Part shown: positions 1-13,490 of the stretch, one piece after another
Position numbering within the stretch: position 1 is the first letter of the stretch
Layout: every line of letters begins with the position of its first letter
Source: Scortum barcoo
Lineage: Eukaryota; Chordata; Actinopteri; Centrarchiformes; Terapontidae
Assembly (NCBI GenBank): GCA_023238725.1
Contig: CM041548.1
Location: forward strand, 16,575,752-16,639,751
Direction: 5' to 3'
Length of the DNA: 64,000 nt
The notes under the pieces: generated by a model
What the model saw: the letters and a program-made list of their open reading frames with translations, nothing else
Told to the model about the DNA's origin: nothing
The model's database searches: none
Position numbers and translations under genes: made by a program

Positions 1-1339
1 ACCCTAACCCACACTGCACACGATGTCAAATATGAATATTTGTTCCACTTTTGGATGTACATAGCCATGTGTGTCTTGAAGTCTCTCTGACGAAATCTGT
101 AATTGTGTCATTTATTTTGCATAACTGTGGTATTGTTTAGTAAAACCGGGTCTTCTAGTTTGCTTTTAAAGGGAGAGGTGAGGCAACTCAAAGTTAAATA
201 TTAAAAACATTATATGAAATGTGGCTTTGGCTCAGTGTTTAACAGCCTTTAGAAATGATACAGATTTAGTCGCTACAGAAAATACAGCCTGTCTTAAACA
301 ATAACGACGGCTTAAGGTGTGAAAGTGTTGTTTTTGCTCCCTTAAGAATCAAGCTAAAAAAGACTCTCTAGTGTGTTATCAAAGTCAAACTGAGGAAGGG
401 AGGTGTCTGCAGGCCCTTCCTCCAATTCTGAGCTTGATAAATCTGACGTCTTGACATAATTTCAAGGAGAAACTCTGGACGACTTGAATTATCCCCACGA
501 GCAAGTCTGGTCTCGCCCAGAATTTGTCCCTGGGCTTTTTCTCATTTGTTTATCTCCCAGTGTGTTTGCAAACATCTTTAGAGGGAGTCGACAAAAGCAT
601 CGAGAGGCTGACGGGCTGACAAGTGGTGTCATGAAAATGCAATTACTGAGAATGTCACAGTTTGTTGGTATGCATCAGTCACAAAATGCCAAACGGCGGT
701 GGGCATGTTTGTCGTATCCATGTGAACCGTTTAATCATTATCACTGCATGCGACTTTAAAAGGGGGCATGAATTAGTTTTCCTGCTGGAGGGGTGGCAGG
801 GCAGTTATGAAATGGTATCTTCAGAGTCATGGTTTTGAAATTCTTTGCTGAGAGGGAGGCCGCTTTGGCCCGGTGAAATGCCTCTATTGTTTTGCCCACA
901 GATCCGCCGGGTTTCTCAACTCTTGTTACTCGGAAAGAGGGAGTGTGGGAGAGACCGGCCAAACTAATCCTTATTCCACCAGTCACACCAATGTCAGCAA
1001 AGACAACAGAAAAGTCCAACGTGGAAAAGAAGATGAGGACAAACAAAAGCAGGGAAGTTTAAATATTAACATACAATTTTATTTGTTCTCATCAACAGAA
1101 AAAGACCTTTAAAATAAAAAACAGATCTATACAAAGTGATCTAAATTCATCATAAACTTAGTTGTATTTAGAAGTCACATTATTAGTTGAGATCAGCTGT
1201 TTGGAGTTTAAGTTCATATTATGTCTTCACCATGACAGCAAACGGAAATAGTGAGGCACGGCTGTAAATCTGTCCGGAGCAGGAAGGAGATGAAAAAAAA
1301 AAACTTAAAAACAAGACCAGAGAGTTGCAGAAAAGAGTC

Positions 1340-1560
1340 TATAAACTCAAGCTAGCAGCTGTGTGAGGCTGTACTAATGCACTTTGAATTACTTTGAATT
1401 AAATGTCAGCTTACTAACGTAACGATGTTCAGCTGAGGCTGATGGGAATGTTATTAGTTTTGCATTAACAATTTAGTCATAAACCAAAGGGGAACATTAA
1501 AGTGGCAATATACAAGTTTAACTTATCATTATGATCATTTTAAATGTTGACCGCACAATG
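1340..1560. repeat. Dispersed repeat family D, fragment
   Basis: The segment around 1425-1480 (ctgaggctgatgggaatg, then ttattagttttgcattaac) closely matches text at 54250-54290 and 59220-59290. It is a fragment of an interspersed element present several times in the window. Its class was not determined. Confidence 0.45.
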
Positions 1561-2164
1561 AGAGGCTACAGAGTAAGGGCACCATCTGCATTTAGATTTG
1601 ATCCCCTTAAAGCGGCAGTCGGTAAAATTAGACGAAAGTACTCTTATTTTGAAAATTAGAGTGAGTGTAAGATGTAGCTCCTGTCGCTTCTCTGTACAAT
1701 GCGCACCAGCTCGCCCCCAAAGCCCTCACCGCAGCATCGCTCAGTCTGAGTCTCTGTTTTCTACATTGCTCTACTTCTGTTTACTTGTCTTTCCTGTAAA
1801 CTGTTGTTTTGTCGTTGCTTGGTCATCATTGTTGTTTATCCTCTGTTAGGTCTGCTCAGAGTTAGCACATGCACGGTGGAGCAGCGACTGAAGCTCAGAT
1901 CCTCTCTTCTGATTGGTTGTTTTGACCCGGGCGCGGTGAATTCTTGTCAAATGGCCAAAGGAGCCAGATTTTTTTAATAATCTCTTAGCTTTATTACGGC
2001 CGCCTAAACAGGAAAAGGATTGGGTTCTTGTTTTCCCCAGTCGCTATTGGTGGCAGGGAAGTGATGGACGGTGGAACGACTGGAGTACCTGTAGAAAAAG
2101 AGCCCTGTTGACGAAGGATAGCAAGGAAGGCGAAAAGGGAAGAGATAGAAACTGAGGGAAAACA

Positions 2165-2310
2165 AAAGTGGGACCGCCAGAATCAGTAGGATTCATCCTC
2201 TGGGGATCATCCATGTCTTTACCAAATTTCATTGCAGTCCATCTCGCAGTTGTTGAGATATTTCCATGTGGATGAAAGCTGTGAACCGACTGTCTGACAG
2301 TCCCATCCCC
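2165..2310. repeat. Dispersed repeat family D, 3' part
   Basis: The run aggattcatcctctgggga followed by 'accaaatttcattgcagtcc' and 'agttgttgagatattt' recurs in diverged form at 59905-59990 and 54450-54490. This is a familiar interspersed motif of teleost genomes. Boundaries are approximate. Confidence 0.55.
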
Positions 2311-4468
2311 AGACACGAGTCACTAACTTGGCTGAAAACTCATGTGACCTTTCACACAGTCTGCCAGATGTCAAGTGGAGAGATTTTTGTATAATGCAGC
2401 ATCTCTGGGGTTGTGCTGTGGGGCAGAGGATGTTCCTCTGCAGGAGGCTGGGGAAGGTTTTTAAGGTAGAGGGTACAGTGGACACAGGGAAATCCTTGAA
2501 AAAAAAGATGCAGGAAACATGCCACATGGAAGAGGAAGAGAAGAAGAAGAAGAGAGTCCAGGTTTCAACCCAACTGAGGAGGAGAGCGAGAACTGCAGCA
2601 TCCAGATGTGCAAAGCTGACTGAGACTTAACCACACAGACTGCAACTGCTGCCAAAGGTGCATCTACCAAATACCAACCAGCAGAGGGTGAATACTTCTG
2701 TAAATTTATTTTTTTCTTTTCACTGTTGACATTTAAGGGTCTGTTTTTGCTTCCATGTTCAAAACAGGAAAGGAGAGGTGTGAATGCTTTCCCCAGGGCG
2801 CTGTAGGAGTGTGTGGAGTGTTTCTAAACTGGCTGCGATCTTTTGGCTTGAACTTGTCTTGTCAAGTTAATGGATCTGCACCGGAATCTGCAACATTCCT
2901 GCCAAACTCAGCACAGACTGGAGCATCACATGTGGAGAGTACAACCTCTTAAAAAAAAAAAAACATATTTGTGCGTGTGGTCTCAGTCTTTGTGGCTGGC
3001 ATATTTCCTTCATAGTTGTATCCGCTGCAGAAAAGCGTCCCAAAAGAAAAATCTCTGGGAGGAAAATGGTGCAATATGGCCTCTGGGTGTGGCAAAGCAG
3101 AGGCTGAACATGTCACATGGCTACAGTATGAGTGAACTCTGCAAACAGCCTCAAAGAAAGGGGGGTGCTTTGTTTCCTGCATACAACACACACAACACCT
3201 TTCATTACTGTTATTAGAGTAAAGATGGTCGGGCCTCTGAAAAACAGGGGATTCCTCTTCACAAGGCTAAAAGTAGTTGCTGAAACGGAGGGAGGAGGAG
3301 GTGGAGGAAAAGAAGGGCAGGTCCCGAGCTGTGGTTTGAGGTTATCCTGAGTCATGAAGGAGCCTCCTCCTCTTCTCCCTCTGGAAAAACTGACAGGGTT
3401 CGGCCACATGAAGACAGTTCAGCCCTGCCAGTCATTTTGCCAAAGACAGCTGCCGTGCAGAGGGGAAAAACAGTTTTTATGAGTCACATATAAAGAAGTC
3501 ATACTGTGGTGTTTCCTGGTGTTTGTGTCTCGGTGTGTTTTCTGTGTTTCTATGGCTTGAACTGCACATAAAGGCTGCATATTTTCACATTAAAGATGTA
3601 TTTTAATAATCTGGAATGTCCACTCTGACTTTTTTCATGTTAAAAAGGGCTAAAGGGATATCTAATTAAAAAAATAATTACACAAGCCTGACTGAGATCG
3701 AGTCAGCGCAGTTAAATGGTGTTTATTTGTTTCGTGTGTCGTGTGTGTTCGCCCATGTTTCCCCTACTGATGCGGTTACTCGGAGTCATGTGAAATGTCA
3801 CTGCATGGCCCCACCCAGGAGCCGTTACTCCCTCTATCACCACGGGAAATCTCTAACAAAACTCAAAAACACACATACGCACCAAGAAAGCAGGTATAGT
3901 TGTGCTTTTCATGCTCACTCTGGAATGTTTTATCTTCTCATTTTTCAGATTGAACTCAAACTGCTTCAAGTTGTATCTCAGATGCATCTAAATGAGGGAA
4001 AAATAAAGCTTTTCAAAAGTACTAAGCGCTCTGCTGACACTGTGTGGCAGGAGAGGAGAAAATAAAGAAAATAAAGAACTAAAGAGTATGAAAAGAAAAT
4101 AGAAGTTTATTGAGAATTCTGAATCCTGCTCACCCTTCCACAGTAGCAGAAAGACAACAACACAGACAAACATTAGTTAAAATCTGGACACATAAATACC
4201 GTTTTCTCTTGTATCATGAAATCCAAAAAACAAAACAAACTGCTCCAGTCACACAAAAGTGAAGTGGAGAATGTCTGCCCCACTTTTCAGAAACGAAGAA
4301 AGAAAGAAAAGAGGAAGCGGCTGGTGGTCTGACTGTCTCTAAACCTGAACATAAATAAAGAGACTGTGCTGTGGAGAGACACCAGTGGGATCAGTGCAGT
4401 GGTGGAGTGAGCCCAAGGATTCAGATTGTCTAAATTCCTCTTTCTCTGAGTCCCCTCCTCGATCTTTA

Positions 4469-5474
4469 CAGGAATAGTTGGACATTTTGGGGGAAATTTA
4501 GGCGGAGAGTTTGAGATATGGCCTTCATGTCTGTGCGCTCACTATTCACACTAACAGCAGCAGGTTAGCTTAGCTTAGCAAAAAGACTGGAAACAAAGTA
4601 AAACTGCTAGCCTGGTTCGCTTAGTTAGTCACTAATGATGTATGTCGTTTGTTTAATATGAGAAAAGAGAGTGAAAACTTCACGTACCGGACAATTTCTT
4701 GACAGGGACCGGTCACTTGTTGTTTAGCAAATGCTAACAGTTGGTAACAGCCACATGCTACATGGCGGATTGTCATTTTTACCGCTTCTATTTTTATACA
4801 GATTAAACAAGCAAGATACAATGCATTAATAGGAGAGTTTTGTAGCTGCTGGCAGTAGCTAAAGCGCACTGACTGACAAATTACATGTCGACGGTTTAAT
4901 CTGTACAAAGCCGTGTATGTTGTGATGTTACGGGTAGTTTTGTGTGGGCCCAGTTTTAGCTGGGACCAGTAACTTCCTGGAGTCAACCCAGGTTGTCTGA
5001 TGCGGTTTCTTTAAACCCCTTAAAATTGCGCTTTTTTTACGTTTATGTTCTTGTAGATTAAACAAACGATAGCCAAGAGGTTATTTAATGAGATTTATAA
5101 CTTCCGGTAAGAGCAAAAGCACTTCAATTAACACATCACTACGGGTGATAATGAAGTGGTTTCTGTTTTAGCAGGGACCTGTAACTTCCTGGAGTGGTTG
5201 CCTAGCAACTGCGAACCGCGGCTTAAAACCCGGAAATGGAAAGCTTTTGTAAAAATTGTACAAACGCGATATAAACACAAAAAATTGATGAGCGAGGTTG
5301 TGTTAGGGAAGATTTAGCTACAGAGCTAGCTGTTCCTCTGTTTCCAGGCTTTAGTCTAAGCTAAACTAGCCGGCTGCTCGTGGTAGCTTCACATCACTGA
5401 CATCGAGCTTCTTTTCAAATCTCCACCAGAAAGCCAATACGTGGGTTTCCCAAAATGTTGAACTATTTCTTTAA
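4469..5474. mobile_element. MITE-like element with terminal inverted repeats (family B)
   Basis: The left end reads aggaatagttggacattttg. The right end at about 5449-5474 is its reverse complement with few changes (caaaatgttgaactatttct). Just inside each end lie opposed 'ttagcttagcttagc' and 'taagctaaactagc' motifs followed by 'agactggaaac' or preceded by 'gtttccaggcttt', so the arms extend roughly 100-150 bp. No transposase frame is present. The structure fits a non-autonomous DNA transposon about 1 kb long. Two shorter relatives are at 48.6 kb and 55.4 kb. Confidence 0.65.
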
Positions 5475-6190
5475 AATGAGATTAAGCTACAAGGGGGTGG
5501 GGGTGTGACGATACAAACGCAACCGGGAGGGGGGCACACGTCTCGTAAAATGTAGCACAAGTTACATTTTAACTTCGATACCAATACAGACAGTTGTTTG
5601 ACAGGCGCACAGACAGCTGGAGAAATGACACAGGCTGATTACAATTGTCTGAACGATTTTCATAAATTCATGTTAGCTTAACTTTACCTATTTCTACTTT
5701 ACCTCCTCCAACAGCAGAAAGAAAAAAAACAAAAAACAAACTAATGTTGCTTGTGCCTCTTGAAAAACAATCTGGGTGTTTTCTCTGAATCTTAAGGCAA
5801 AAAATTCAACAGAATGCTTTGTGCAACAACACCACAAAACATCAGACAAACAAAATTTTTTACAAATGTGAGTTGATACAGAAAAACACCCCTGGCCACC
5901 GTCCAAACTGTCTCTGCGAATGCCAGCCTGAGTGTACATGCATTGGGGGGCTAAATAGGGAGAGGAGGGTTTACCACCACTCTTTACCAAACTGTGCCAA
6001 ATACAGAGAAGAGCCAGAGCTTGTTGAACATCTCTGGACCGATAAACCTTTTCTACAGTCGTCTCAGCCAGTGTGTTTGTGATGTGACTGAACAGCAGAA
6101 GCGGCGAGCGGCCTGGGTATCGTTCAGCTTCCTCTTTCCTCACCTCCTGTTTTTGGCACTGACGAGTTTGGTAAGGTGTGTGCATGGCAT
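5475..6190. other. Intergenic, downstream of CSNK2B
   Basis: A 163-codon open frame on the minus strand (5694-6185) has no recognisable family or domain and ends in a Phe/Leu-rich run. It lies just past the likely CSNK2B polyadenylation signal and is best regarded as chance or distal 3' sequence. Confidence 0.5.
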
Positions 6191-6207
6191 CCCAGTGTGT
6201 GGATGCA

Positions 6208-6213
6208 TTTATT
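6208..6213 (-). terminator. CSNK2B: CSNK2B polyadenylation signal (AATAAA)
   Basis: AATAAA on the minus strand lies about 300 nt downstream of the CSNK2B stop codon. It is the first canonical signal after the stop, so the 3'UTR is inferred to run from 6510 down to about 6190. Confidence 0.55.
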
Positions 6214-6510
6214 CTGTTGTGTGTGACTGCATGTGTGTGTTTGTTTGTTTGTTTGTGATTATGATCATAGCATGTGCGTGCTTTGTTTTTATGTTGTCTC
6301 GCTCACGCTCAAAAAAAAAAAAAAAAAAATCTTTACACTTTTTCCACTTGCCCTAAACTAAACCAAAATAATACAGTCTTCAAGGTGGGGAGGGGGCATC
6401 TGAAAAGCTTTGTAAAATGCAGGTGCCCCCTCTCCTTCTGATGATAATTCTTTCCTGTCTTCTCTCTCGTTCTCTATGAATCTTCCTCTTCCCCCTCCGT
6501 CCTGGACGCT

Positions 6511-9500
6511 CTAGCGGATGGCCTTGACGGGGCTCTTGAAGCTGGAGGCGGCCTGCAGCTGCAGCTGGTAGGCCATGGGGTGGATCTTAAACCCGTACAG
6601 CCTGGAGAGAAAAAAAAATAAACATACGTGAGTGTTTATTCTGACCACTGGCTGATTTACAAAAGTGTTTCTGTGTAAAAGCTACAAATTTCAATTTCAA
6701 ATAAAATGGTCAGGATGCGGCACGAACACGTTCCCTTAAATCACTTAGGCTGTTAGCACTGTGATCATTGTGTATTTGCTTTTAGGGAGAGAGCAGTGAT
6801 GTATGATTTTGAGCTCTCATTGTTTCACATGACGCCACCCTGACGGTCCCTCTGGTGTAAACTGAAGGCTGTGAACAGACAGCGTCAGTTAATGTTTAAG
6901 TTTTGATGGGTCTCTTTCATCAGTGGTGTTAAACTACTGACAGGCATTTCATCTCTGTGGCCCGAGACATTGTAGATTTGGCACATTTTCTCAAATTAAT
7001 TTGTGGACATTCAGCAAATCCTCCAGAGCCTGACACAATAAGTTGATTAATGAGCCAGAAAAATAATCATCAACTGATTTCATAAAGCAGCAGAATCATG
7101 GATGTCCTTTGTGATGTGACGGAACATAGCAGATTAAGATTTTTTTCTAATTCACAGTTCACACGTGAGGAATGTTTGACAGCCTCTGATGATGTGTACA
7201 CAAGACTATATTTTTTCTAAATATAAACATTACTGGCACTATTATTAACATCTATTAGTCTACAGGAGCACACCTTCGAGTTTGGCCTGTCGTACTAACC
7301 TTGGGACAAACTGGTTGGCGGGCCTCTTGGGCCTGTACTCAGGGTGCACCATGAAGAGCATGTGGGGGAAGCCAGTGCCGAAATAGGCTCCATCTGTGTG
7401 GTGGTGCCTGGAGGACTTGGGTGTGTAGACGTCCATACATTTAGGACAGTATAGCTTCACCATCGCCTCCCCTGGGATGTCTGACAGACCTGTGGAGAAC
7501 GAAGAGGAACACGGCGAGGGAGAAACTGGCTTAGATATGAATTTACGATATTCAAAATAGGGACAGCACTGACTTACACTGCAACGCCGCTAGCACAGTA
7601 CAAACACTTCCTTTTCGGCCAGTTGTCATGGCACTAAAAATCTACTTGAACCTACTGATACTGATTTTAAATTACTGCAAAAATAATAACAGAAAAGAGA
7701 AACATGGCACCTTAGATTGCTAAAAATAGAATAGATCAGATTGCTAAAAAAGGACAATGTTTTGTGAGCAAAAGACATGTCGAACTAGCCTTTGTAGGAT
7801 GCTGATCACAAAGGCTGTGTGACTACGTGTGTGAATGGGATTCAATGTAAAACTTCTGAGTGGTTGGAAGACTAGAAAGGCGTCCTGTAAGCGCAGTCCA
7901 TTTAACATTACAAAAATGACAGCCCAGTCTGTAAGAGATCATTCTCCTGGGGCGGAACTGTTGCAGATATTTTACATACGCAAAGTCATGGACAAACTGG
8001 AGGCCTTACCTACTTTAGATAGAGACAAACTTTATGCAAAATGAAATGTGTTCACTACAGTGGCGTTCTGAAAGACCTCAATCTATTTATACCAGAACAT
8101 TTTCATAGTTACCAACAGAGATGATCTCAAATACTTGGTATACGTGGTATCAGGGCTGTTTTTAAAATTTATTTGGTATGGGTTACACTAAGCATAAAAT
8201 TTAACCTGATCCTTTGTTTTAGGTCAGCTGTCACACATGCGTTTTTACTCTCTTGAGATAGCGACAAGGCCAAAAAGATTAGAAAGAGTTTTTTACTTTA
8301 TACTGTGTTGTTGTGAAACTTAAAATAAAAAGCATTAAGGGATAGCTGTACTATGTAGGAAAATATAAGTATCGAATTTTGGCTTAATATCTGCAGATAC
8401 GTTGTGTGCTAAACGAACACTAGTTATGAATGAGTCTCATTTACTCACCGATAGGAAGCATAGGCTGATTCTCACAATAGACTCGGGGGCAGTAGCCAAA
8501 ATCTCCCTGTTGATACTTCTCCAACTGCAAGAAATAAATCAGGACATTGAGTCAATAAAAATAATTCTATGTAGCAAACTTATTTAACAACTGTGCCTCT
8601 TTTAAAGAGGGACATTACAGAGGATGCAACATTTTACATCTGTGAATTATTCAGCAAAACTGTCAGTCAAAACAGTTTTCTTTACTATATTTTAACATTA
8701 ATCAAATTAAATTCAAATTTATTTATTTAAAGCCTAAAATCACAAACAGCCTCGGAGAGCTTTACAGTCTGTACAGTTTTGCCCCCCCCGCTGTCCTTAG
8801 ACCCTCGAAGACCAGGAATAATGCATAAAAAATTATGTTTTAGCATCCGTGAGAATTCAGTGTGTAATTACAGTTAACAAACTCACAGCAGTCTCGTAGA
8901 TCTACCAGCATACAATCACAGCGAGTCTGATAGGTTGTCATTAAAAATCTGCTGCTGTACTATAAATTCAAATCTGTGCGGTAATAAATCTACAGCAGGA
9001 CTGTTGTAAACCCCTGACATCAAGTATAAACCAAACTCTACTGAGCTGCTGAACTGTGACTGACAACCACTTGCTTTAATACACAACTTCTGCACTCATT
9101 TATTATTACTGTACACCTCCCTCCGACTGTACTGTATCTAATTTTATACACATAATATATTCCTATAGTTTTAATCCTGCACCATTTTATGTCTGACATT
9201 CTCATCTTTGTTTGTTTGATTTTCTTTAATACCTATTGTTTGAGTATTGTTGGAGGCAGTCTGAGAATTAAGAATCACTACTCCACTGTAATTGTTGAGA
9301 ATGAGACAATTAAAAGACTTGAATATATCCAACATAAAAACAGCATTATCACCCATTTTAGCGAATATATAAAGTCAGCAGCAGCGTTCAAACCTACGAC
9401 TTTCTTCTCCCATGGTAAATGGAAAATCTAACGGAAACACATCTTCCCTAATCCAGACAGGGGTAGTGGATTTTTGCTGATGCAGCCGGCGCCTACCATT

Positions 9501-12500
9501 TGTGCGATGCCTCGGTTGGTGAGGATGTAGCGTGCGTGGATGAGGCCGTACAGCATCTCAGCTGCCTGCTCGATCAGGTCGCTCTGGTTGGGATTGTCCT
9601 CCAGCTCCTCATCTGAAGACAGAACAGAGAACAGATCGTTAGTGTTCACATTTCCTCTGACAGCTTATAGAGAGGCATAACTGTGCTGAGGAGAGGGAAT
9701 ACCAAAAATACAACAGAGAGTGTGTTGTTGTTGGATATATTCCCACTTCAAAAAAAATCAACAGGGACACACAATAGTTTAGAGAAGCATAAAATAAAGG
9801 GAACAGAAGATGAAATAACTCACATGGTTTCAAAGATTCTGTGAAAATGCACAATGACTTAGATGGATTTAAAAAAAAAAAAAACCTGTACTGCTCAGAG
9901 TTAAACTATCAAATGAAAAGGAGAACCTGCACTGCAGCTAAACAGGCTTAAAATACAAGAACCTTTTATTTTGAAGAGCCTGTGATCAAGTGTTCATTCT
10001 CAGGTTCATTTTTAATTCATCCATCCATTATTGGAAGTCACATGCAGCACTCAACATGAGAGATTAAAAATGCAGCATGTTATAGTCATGATCACTAATG
10101 TAAGAGTAAAACATCTGCAACTCATTTACTCTTACCTCTTTACCTGTGTTACATGTGCTAGCTGATTAATGAAGATTAATTAATCAATAATCAATGAAGG
10201 TTTAAGCAGTTTATGGCTTTTTTTGGTGACCATTGGGATGAGCCTCTCTCCCCGCTACAGAGTGGAGGCGTGAACATAATATACAGACCTGGTTCAAGGT
10301 CCAGGATCATGTCTAGGGCCTGGCGGTAGTGGGGAACCTGCTCATTGAGCCCCGTCAGGTTGAACTTGTCCTGGATGTAATCTTCATCCACCTTAAGTTG
10401 GAGAAATCACATAAGAAAACTGATTATTCTGTAGGAAACCAACACGGCATGTAACTGAAATGATACTTGTACATTAAACCAGTTATTAGTTGCTGTTTCA
10501 TTCCTCCTGTGCATATCGGTAGTGAAGAGTTTCCCTTTCAAATGGGATGCCAGTGTAAGACACCAAATTCAAAATCAGTCACAAACTGGAGTAATATCTG
10601 CAGGAATCAATACCTCTCTCAACGTACGCACGGGAATGAAAGCACTGTTGTAAACTCAAGTTTCTGGCTGAACCCTGATCCTGGATTATGTTACCTAGAG
10701 ATAGTACGTTGAAAATCACTAGATGGTAGAAAATCTTCTTAGCAACCCACACGCTCAGAAAACAACTTCAAGCAAAGATGCAGCATGACTGTGTCCTCGC
10801 TTGTGTTAACTTTAATGGAAGAAATTAGGGCTGTGTGACAGATTTTCATTTCATATTCAGGTAACATTACGTATCACAGTATAGCACAATGTCTGTAAAT
10901 TCAATGAACAAATAGTGTGCACTACATGGAAAGATACTTTTGTCAACTCCCTGTGCTTCAGTGGTAAAAGAAGTACATAGTGTTTGAGTCTGTGATTTAA
11001 TTTGCATTTGGTCGGTGTCAGACTTTTCCGCAATGAGCCGCAATGACTGGTCCATGAACAGAAAACTGATCAACAACTTCTTTGATAATCATTTCAGTTA
11101 TTTTTCCAGCAATAGTTCTGAAAAAAAAAGATTGGTCCACTTCATCAAATGTGAAAATTAGCCACTTTTTCTTTCATTCTAATTCATATTTTGAAGATTT
11201 GGCAGCCCGATGAGGTCGAGGCATATTCTATGGGCATTTTTCAACATTTTCTAATGTTTTATAGACAAGACAATTCATTAATTGAGATCATAATCAGCAG
11301 ATTACTCAATAACGAAAATAAACTTAGATGCAGTCCCAAATTTTTCATACTAAAACAAAGTCCAAGCAACAAAAACAGCTGTCTTTTGTCCTGTCCTTTT
11401 TTCACCCCATTCAGTGTCAAATTTACTTTCCTCCATACTGATTTGTGTTGCAAATCTCTTGCCTGCATCTGCGCAAAAAAATGCAAAGAATTATCCAAAT
11501 GAGTGTGTTTTGAGACACAAATGATGATTCGTGTGTGTTTCGAGTAATTCAGGCAGATTTCTGTGAAGTGCGTATCAAAGCTTATGTTGACAACGTATGT
11601 GGTGACGTTCGAAGCCTCGTGAGCCGGTCGTACCACGTGACTGATTCAGAAAACGGTTCACGGGTTTGACATACGATTCGAAATATAAGGGCAGCGAAAT
11701 GAAACGCAATGGAGTCCTCCTCACATTTTGTGGACTAGAGACGTTATTGCAAATACTGAAATTAAGATTGGTGACTCTCAGCTGTAAACATAAATATATG
11801 TGAATATTTAATATGTACATAGTCATAAATATCGAAAGTATAAAGTTCACATCACAACCCTCTTTTTGTTTCCACTTTCCCTTTTGACCCCGCTAATGTA
11901 TCAGAAAGATAGACACAATATTAATAAGTTAATCACTTATGTATTGGCATAACAAACATCATTAATTTATTCAATTCAAAGCTTCACACACCAAAGCCAT
12001 GGTGTCATAATCACTCTGCCTGTTTTACATTTATTGTCCACTTGATAGCACATTAGAGCAAATGAAGCGTCATGAAGCTTCAGGCCCATGAGTGAACCAA
12101 TTGGATGGAAAGCTTCAATGCTTCGTGAGGCTTCATCTCACCATCACTGTGATACACACTGATATAAAAGGACAGACTGCTTTCTATTATCGCGTCATGC
12201 CGCACAGCCCTTAATACAATGATTATTTCCCACCAATAATTACGTTTGGTTCTTCATTCCCATCGATCCCATAACGAGGTTTATGAGCACATCTGGGACT
12301 GAAATGTCTAATCATTCATGTAGGACCTGACACACAGTCCTACAGTCCTAAACCAGGACTAGATCTACACTGAGTGTGTAATAAAAGTAACAACAAAATG
12401 AAATGTGACAGACTTAACTTACTTTCAGCTGAGTTATTTTTATAACTTCACTGTGATGTGTTTGTATGTGGCTGTGAAAGAGTAACCGGACACAGACCGA

Positions 12501-12586
12501 CCAGAACAACTGACCTCACAGAAGAACTCGTTCCCCCTCAGACCACAGAACCAGGAGATCCAGGACACTTCCTCTGAACTGCTCAT
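6511..12586 (-). CDS. CSNK2B: Casein kinase II regulatory subunit beta
   Basis: This is the regulatory beta subunit of protein kinase CK2. It dimerises through a zinc finger and holds two catalytic alpha subunits in the tetramer. Six coding exons join with GT-AG introns: 12515-12586, 10289-10391, 9497-9612, 8449-8524, 7300-7489 and 6511-6601. They total 648 nt, giving exactly 215 residues, the length of human CK2 beta. Visible landmarks are the [10 protein letters not shown]-terminus (autophosphorylation serines), the acidic segment [17 protein letters not shown], the Zn-finger cysteines in GYCPRVYC and KLYCPKC, and the tail SPVKAIR*. Human ends SPVKTIR, so one conservative tail change is visible. 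The start is the ATG two to ten bases after the acceptor of coding exon 1. The gene sits next to PRRC2A, as in the class III block. Confidence 0.97.
11480..12150. repeat. Possible hAT-like repeat remnant in CSNK2B intron 1
   Basis: The stretch 12060-12150 contains repeated, partly palindromic 'gaagcttca' and 'gcttcgtgaggcttcat' motifs, ending in 'ctcaccatcactg'. A related 'gaagcctcgtgagcc' lies near 11611. This looks like the ends of an old DNA transposon, but no intact terminal repeats or transposase are visible. Confidence 0.3.
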
Positions 12587-13222
12587 CTCTGAAGACCTGA
12601 AACAAGTTAGGGTCCACAAACTCATTAATACTGAAGTTACACTCTTTAAAATACAAAAATGAATCAAAACTCAAGTCACACTTTCTATAACACAATACTA
12701 ACTATAATAATAATAATGATAATAACTACTTCTGGTGGTTATATTCTTGTTGTTCTCAGTGGTAGTTTTTGTACAATATTAGATAAATATAACACGATGT
12801 AATACAAAGTGCTGGTATGTGGAAATCTATTTGGCAATAATCTCGATTCCGATTCTGAAATCAACATTTGAAAAGTGAATCTCAAACCTGATAAAGGCTA
12901 AGCTAACTAGCTGACTGACGTTATCTTCTCAACTCTATCAATTATTATAAGCCTGTATTTGAAGTGTAGTTTTTTATAGGTCTCGAATTTACCTAAAAGG
13001 TTCTATTATTGGTGATAAATCCGATATTAAGAGTGTGTTTTGGTCATACGCGATGACAGAGGCTGATGTAGCCTCCGTTAGCTCGCTAAGCTAAACGCCG
13101 CTTCAATATGGCGCAGAGTTGAAAACAGGCCGCGTCGTGACAAAGATGATCTTTCTGGAGGTGCTGCAGCCTCATCGGGAACAGCACTCACTGCAGTAAT
13201 AACAGAGATTTTGCCAACTTAC

Positions 13223-13372
13223 CCCGGTTTCAGCTTTTACACCACTGAAAGAGCCGGCAGATTGATTTTTAGCGGTCTGAAAGGTGTAAATAAAATGGAC
13301 ACCAGCTCCCAGTTCACCCTCTACGTTACCTTCTTCTTCCTCTTCCTCCTCAGGAGACTCGCAGCCGGACAA
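13223..13372 (-). other. CSNK2B: CSNK2B 5' non-coding exon, with a 50-codon upstream frame
   Basis: A strong donor (GTAAGT at 13217-13222) on the minus strand marks the likely end of the untranslated first exon. An alternative donor GTAACG is at 13324-13329. The transcription start is not determinable and the given right edge is only the first upstream ATG. From that ATG (13370-13372) a Glu-rich frame, MSGCESPEEEEEEEG..., stays open to the 13223 donor. After splicing to the ATG exon it is out of frame with CK2 beta, so it would act as a short upstream ORF. Confidence 0.4.
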
Positions 13373-13490
13373 CAGCGCCGCTCAGGCAGTGCTGCCACCT
13401 GCTGCTTACTTTGGTTATTACACCATTTAGAAAGTCTTCAACCAATGTGCACTTCATTTTATCTCTGTTCTACTTTATCATATTATTTTC

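Larger units (their letters stand above)
1..4468. other. Intergenic DNA, no recognisable gene
   Basis: No exon or protein family is recognisable on either strand. The open frames here are short, have no family resemblance and are not bounded by convincing splice sites. The segment contains two fragments of a dispersed fish-type repeat (family D, listed separately) and A-rich tracts. The first ten bases resemble one and a half telomere units but are not repeated, so this is not a chromosome end. Confidence 0.6.

Noticed and set aside
1..10. Telomere-like start (accctaaccc)
   Set aside because: Only about one and a half repeat units; ordinary unique sequence follows immediately.
5694..6185. 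163-residue minus-strand ORF
   Set aside because: No domain, no splice or promoter context, low-complexity Phe/Leu end; lies just past the CSNK2B polyadenylation signal.
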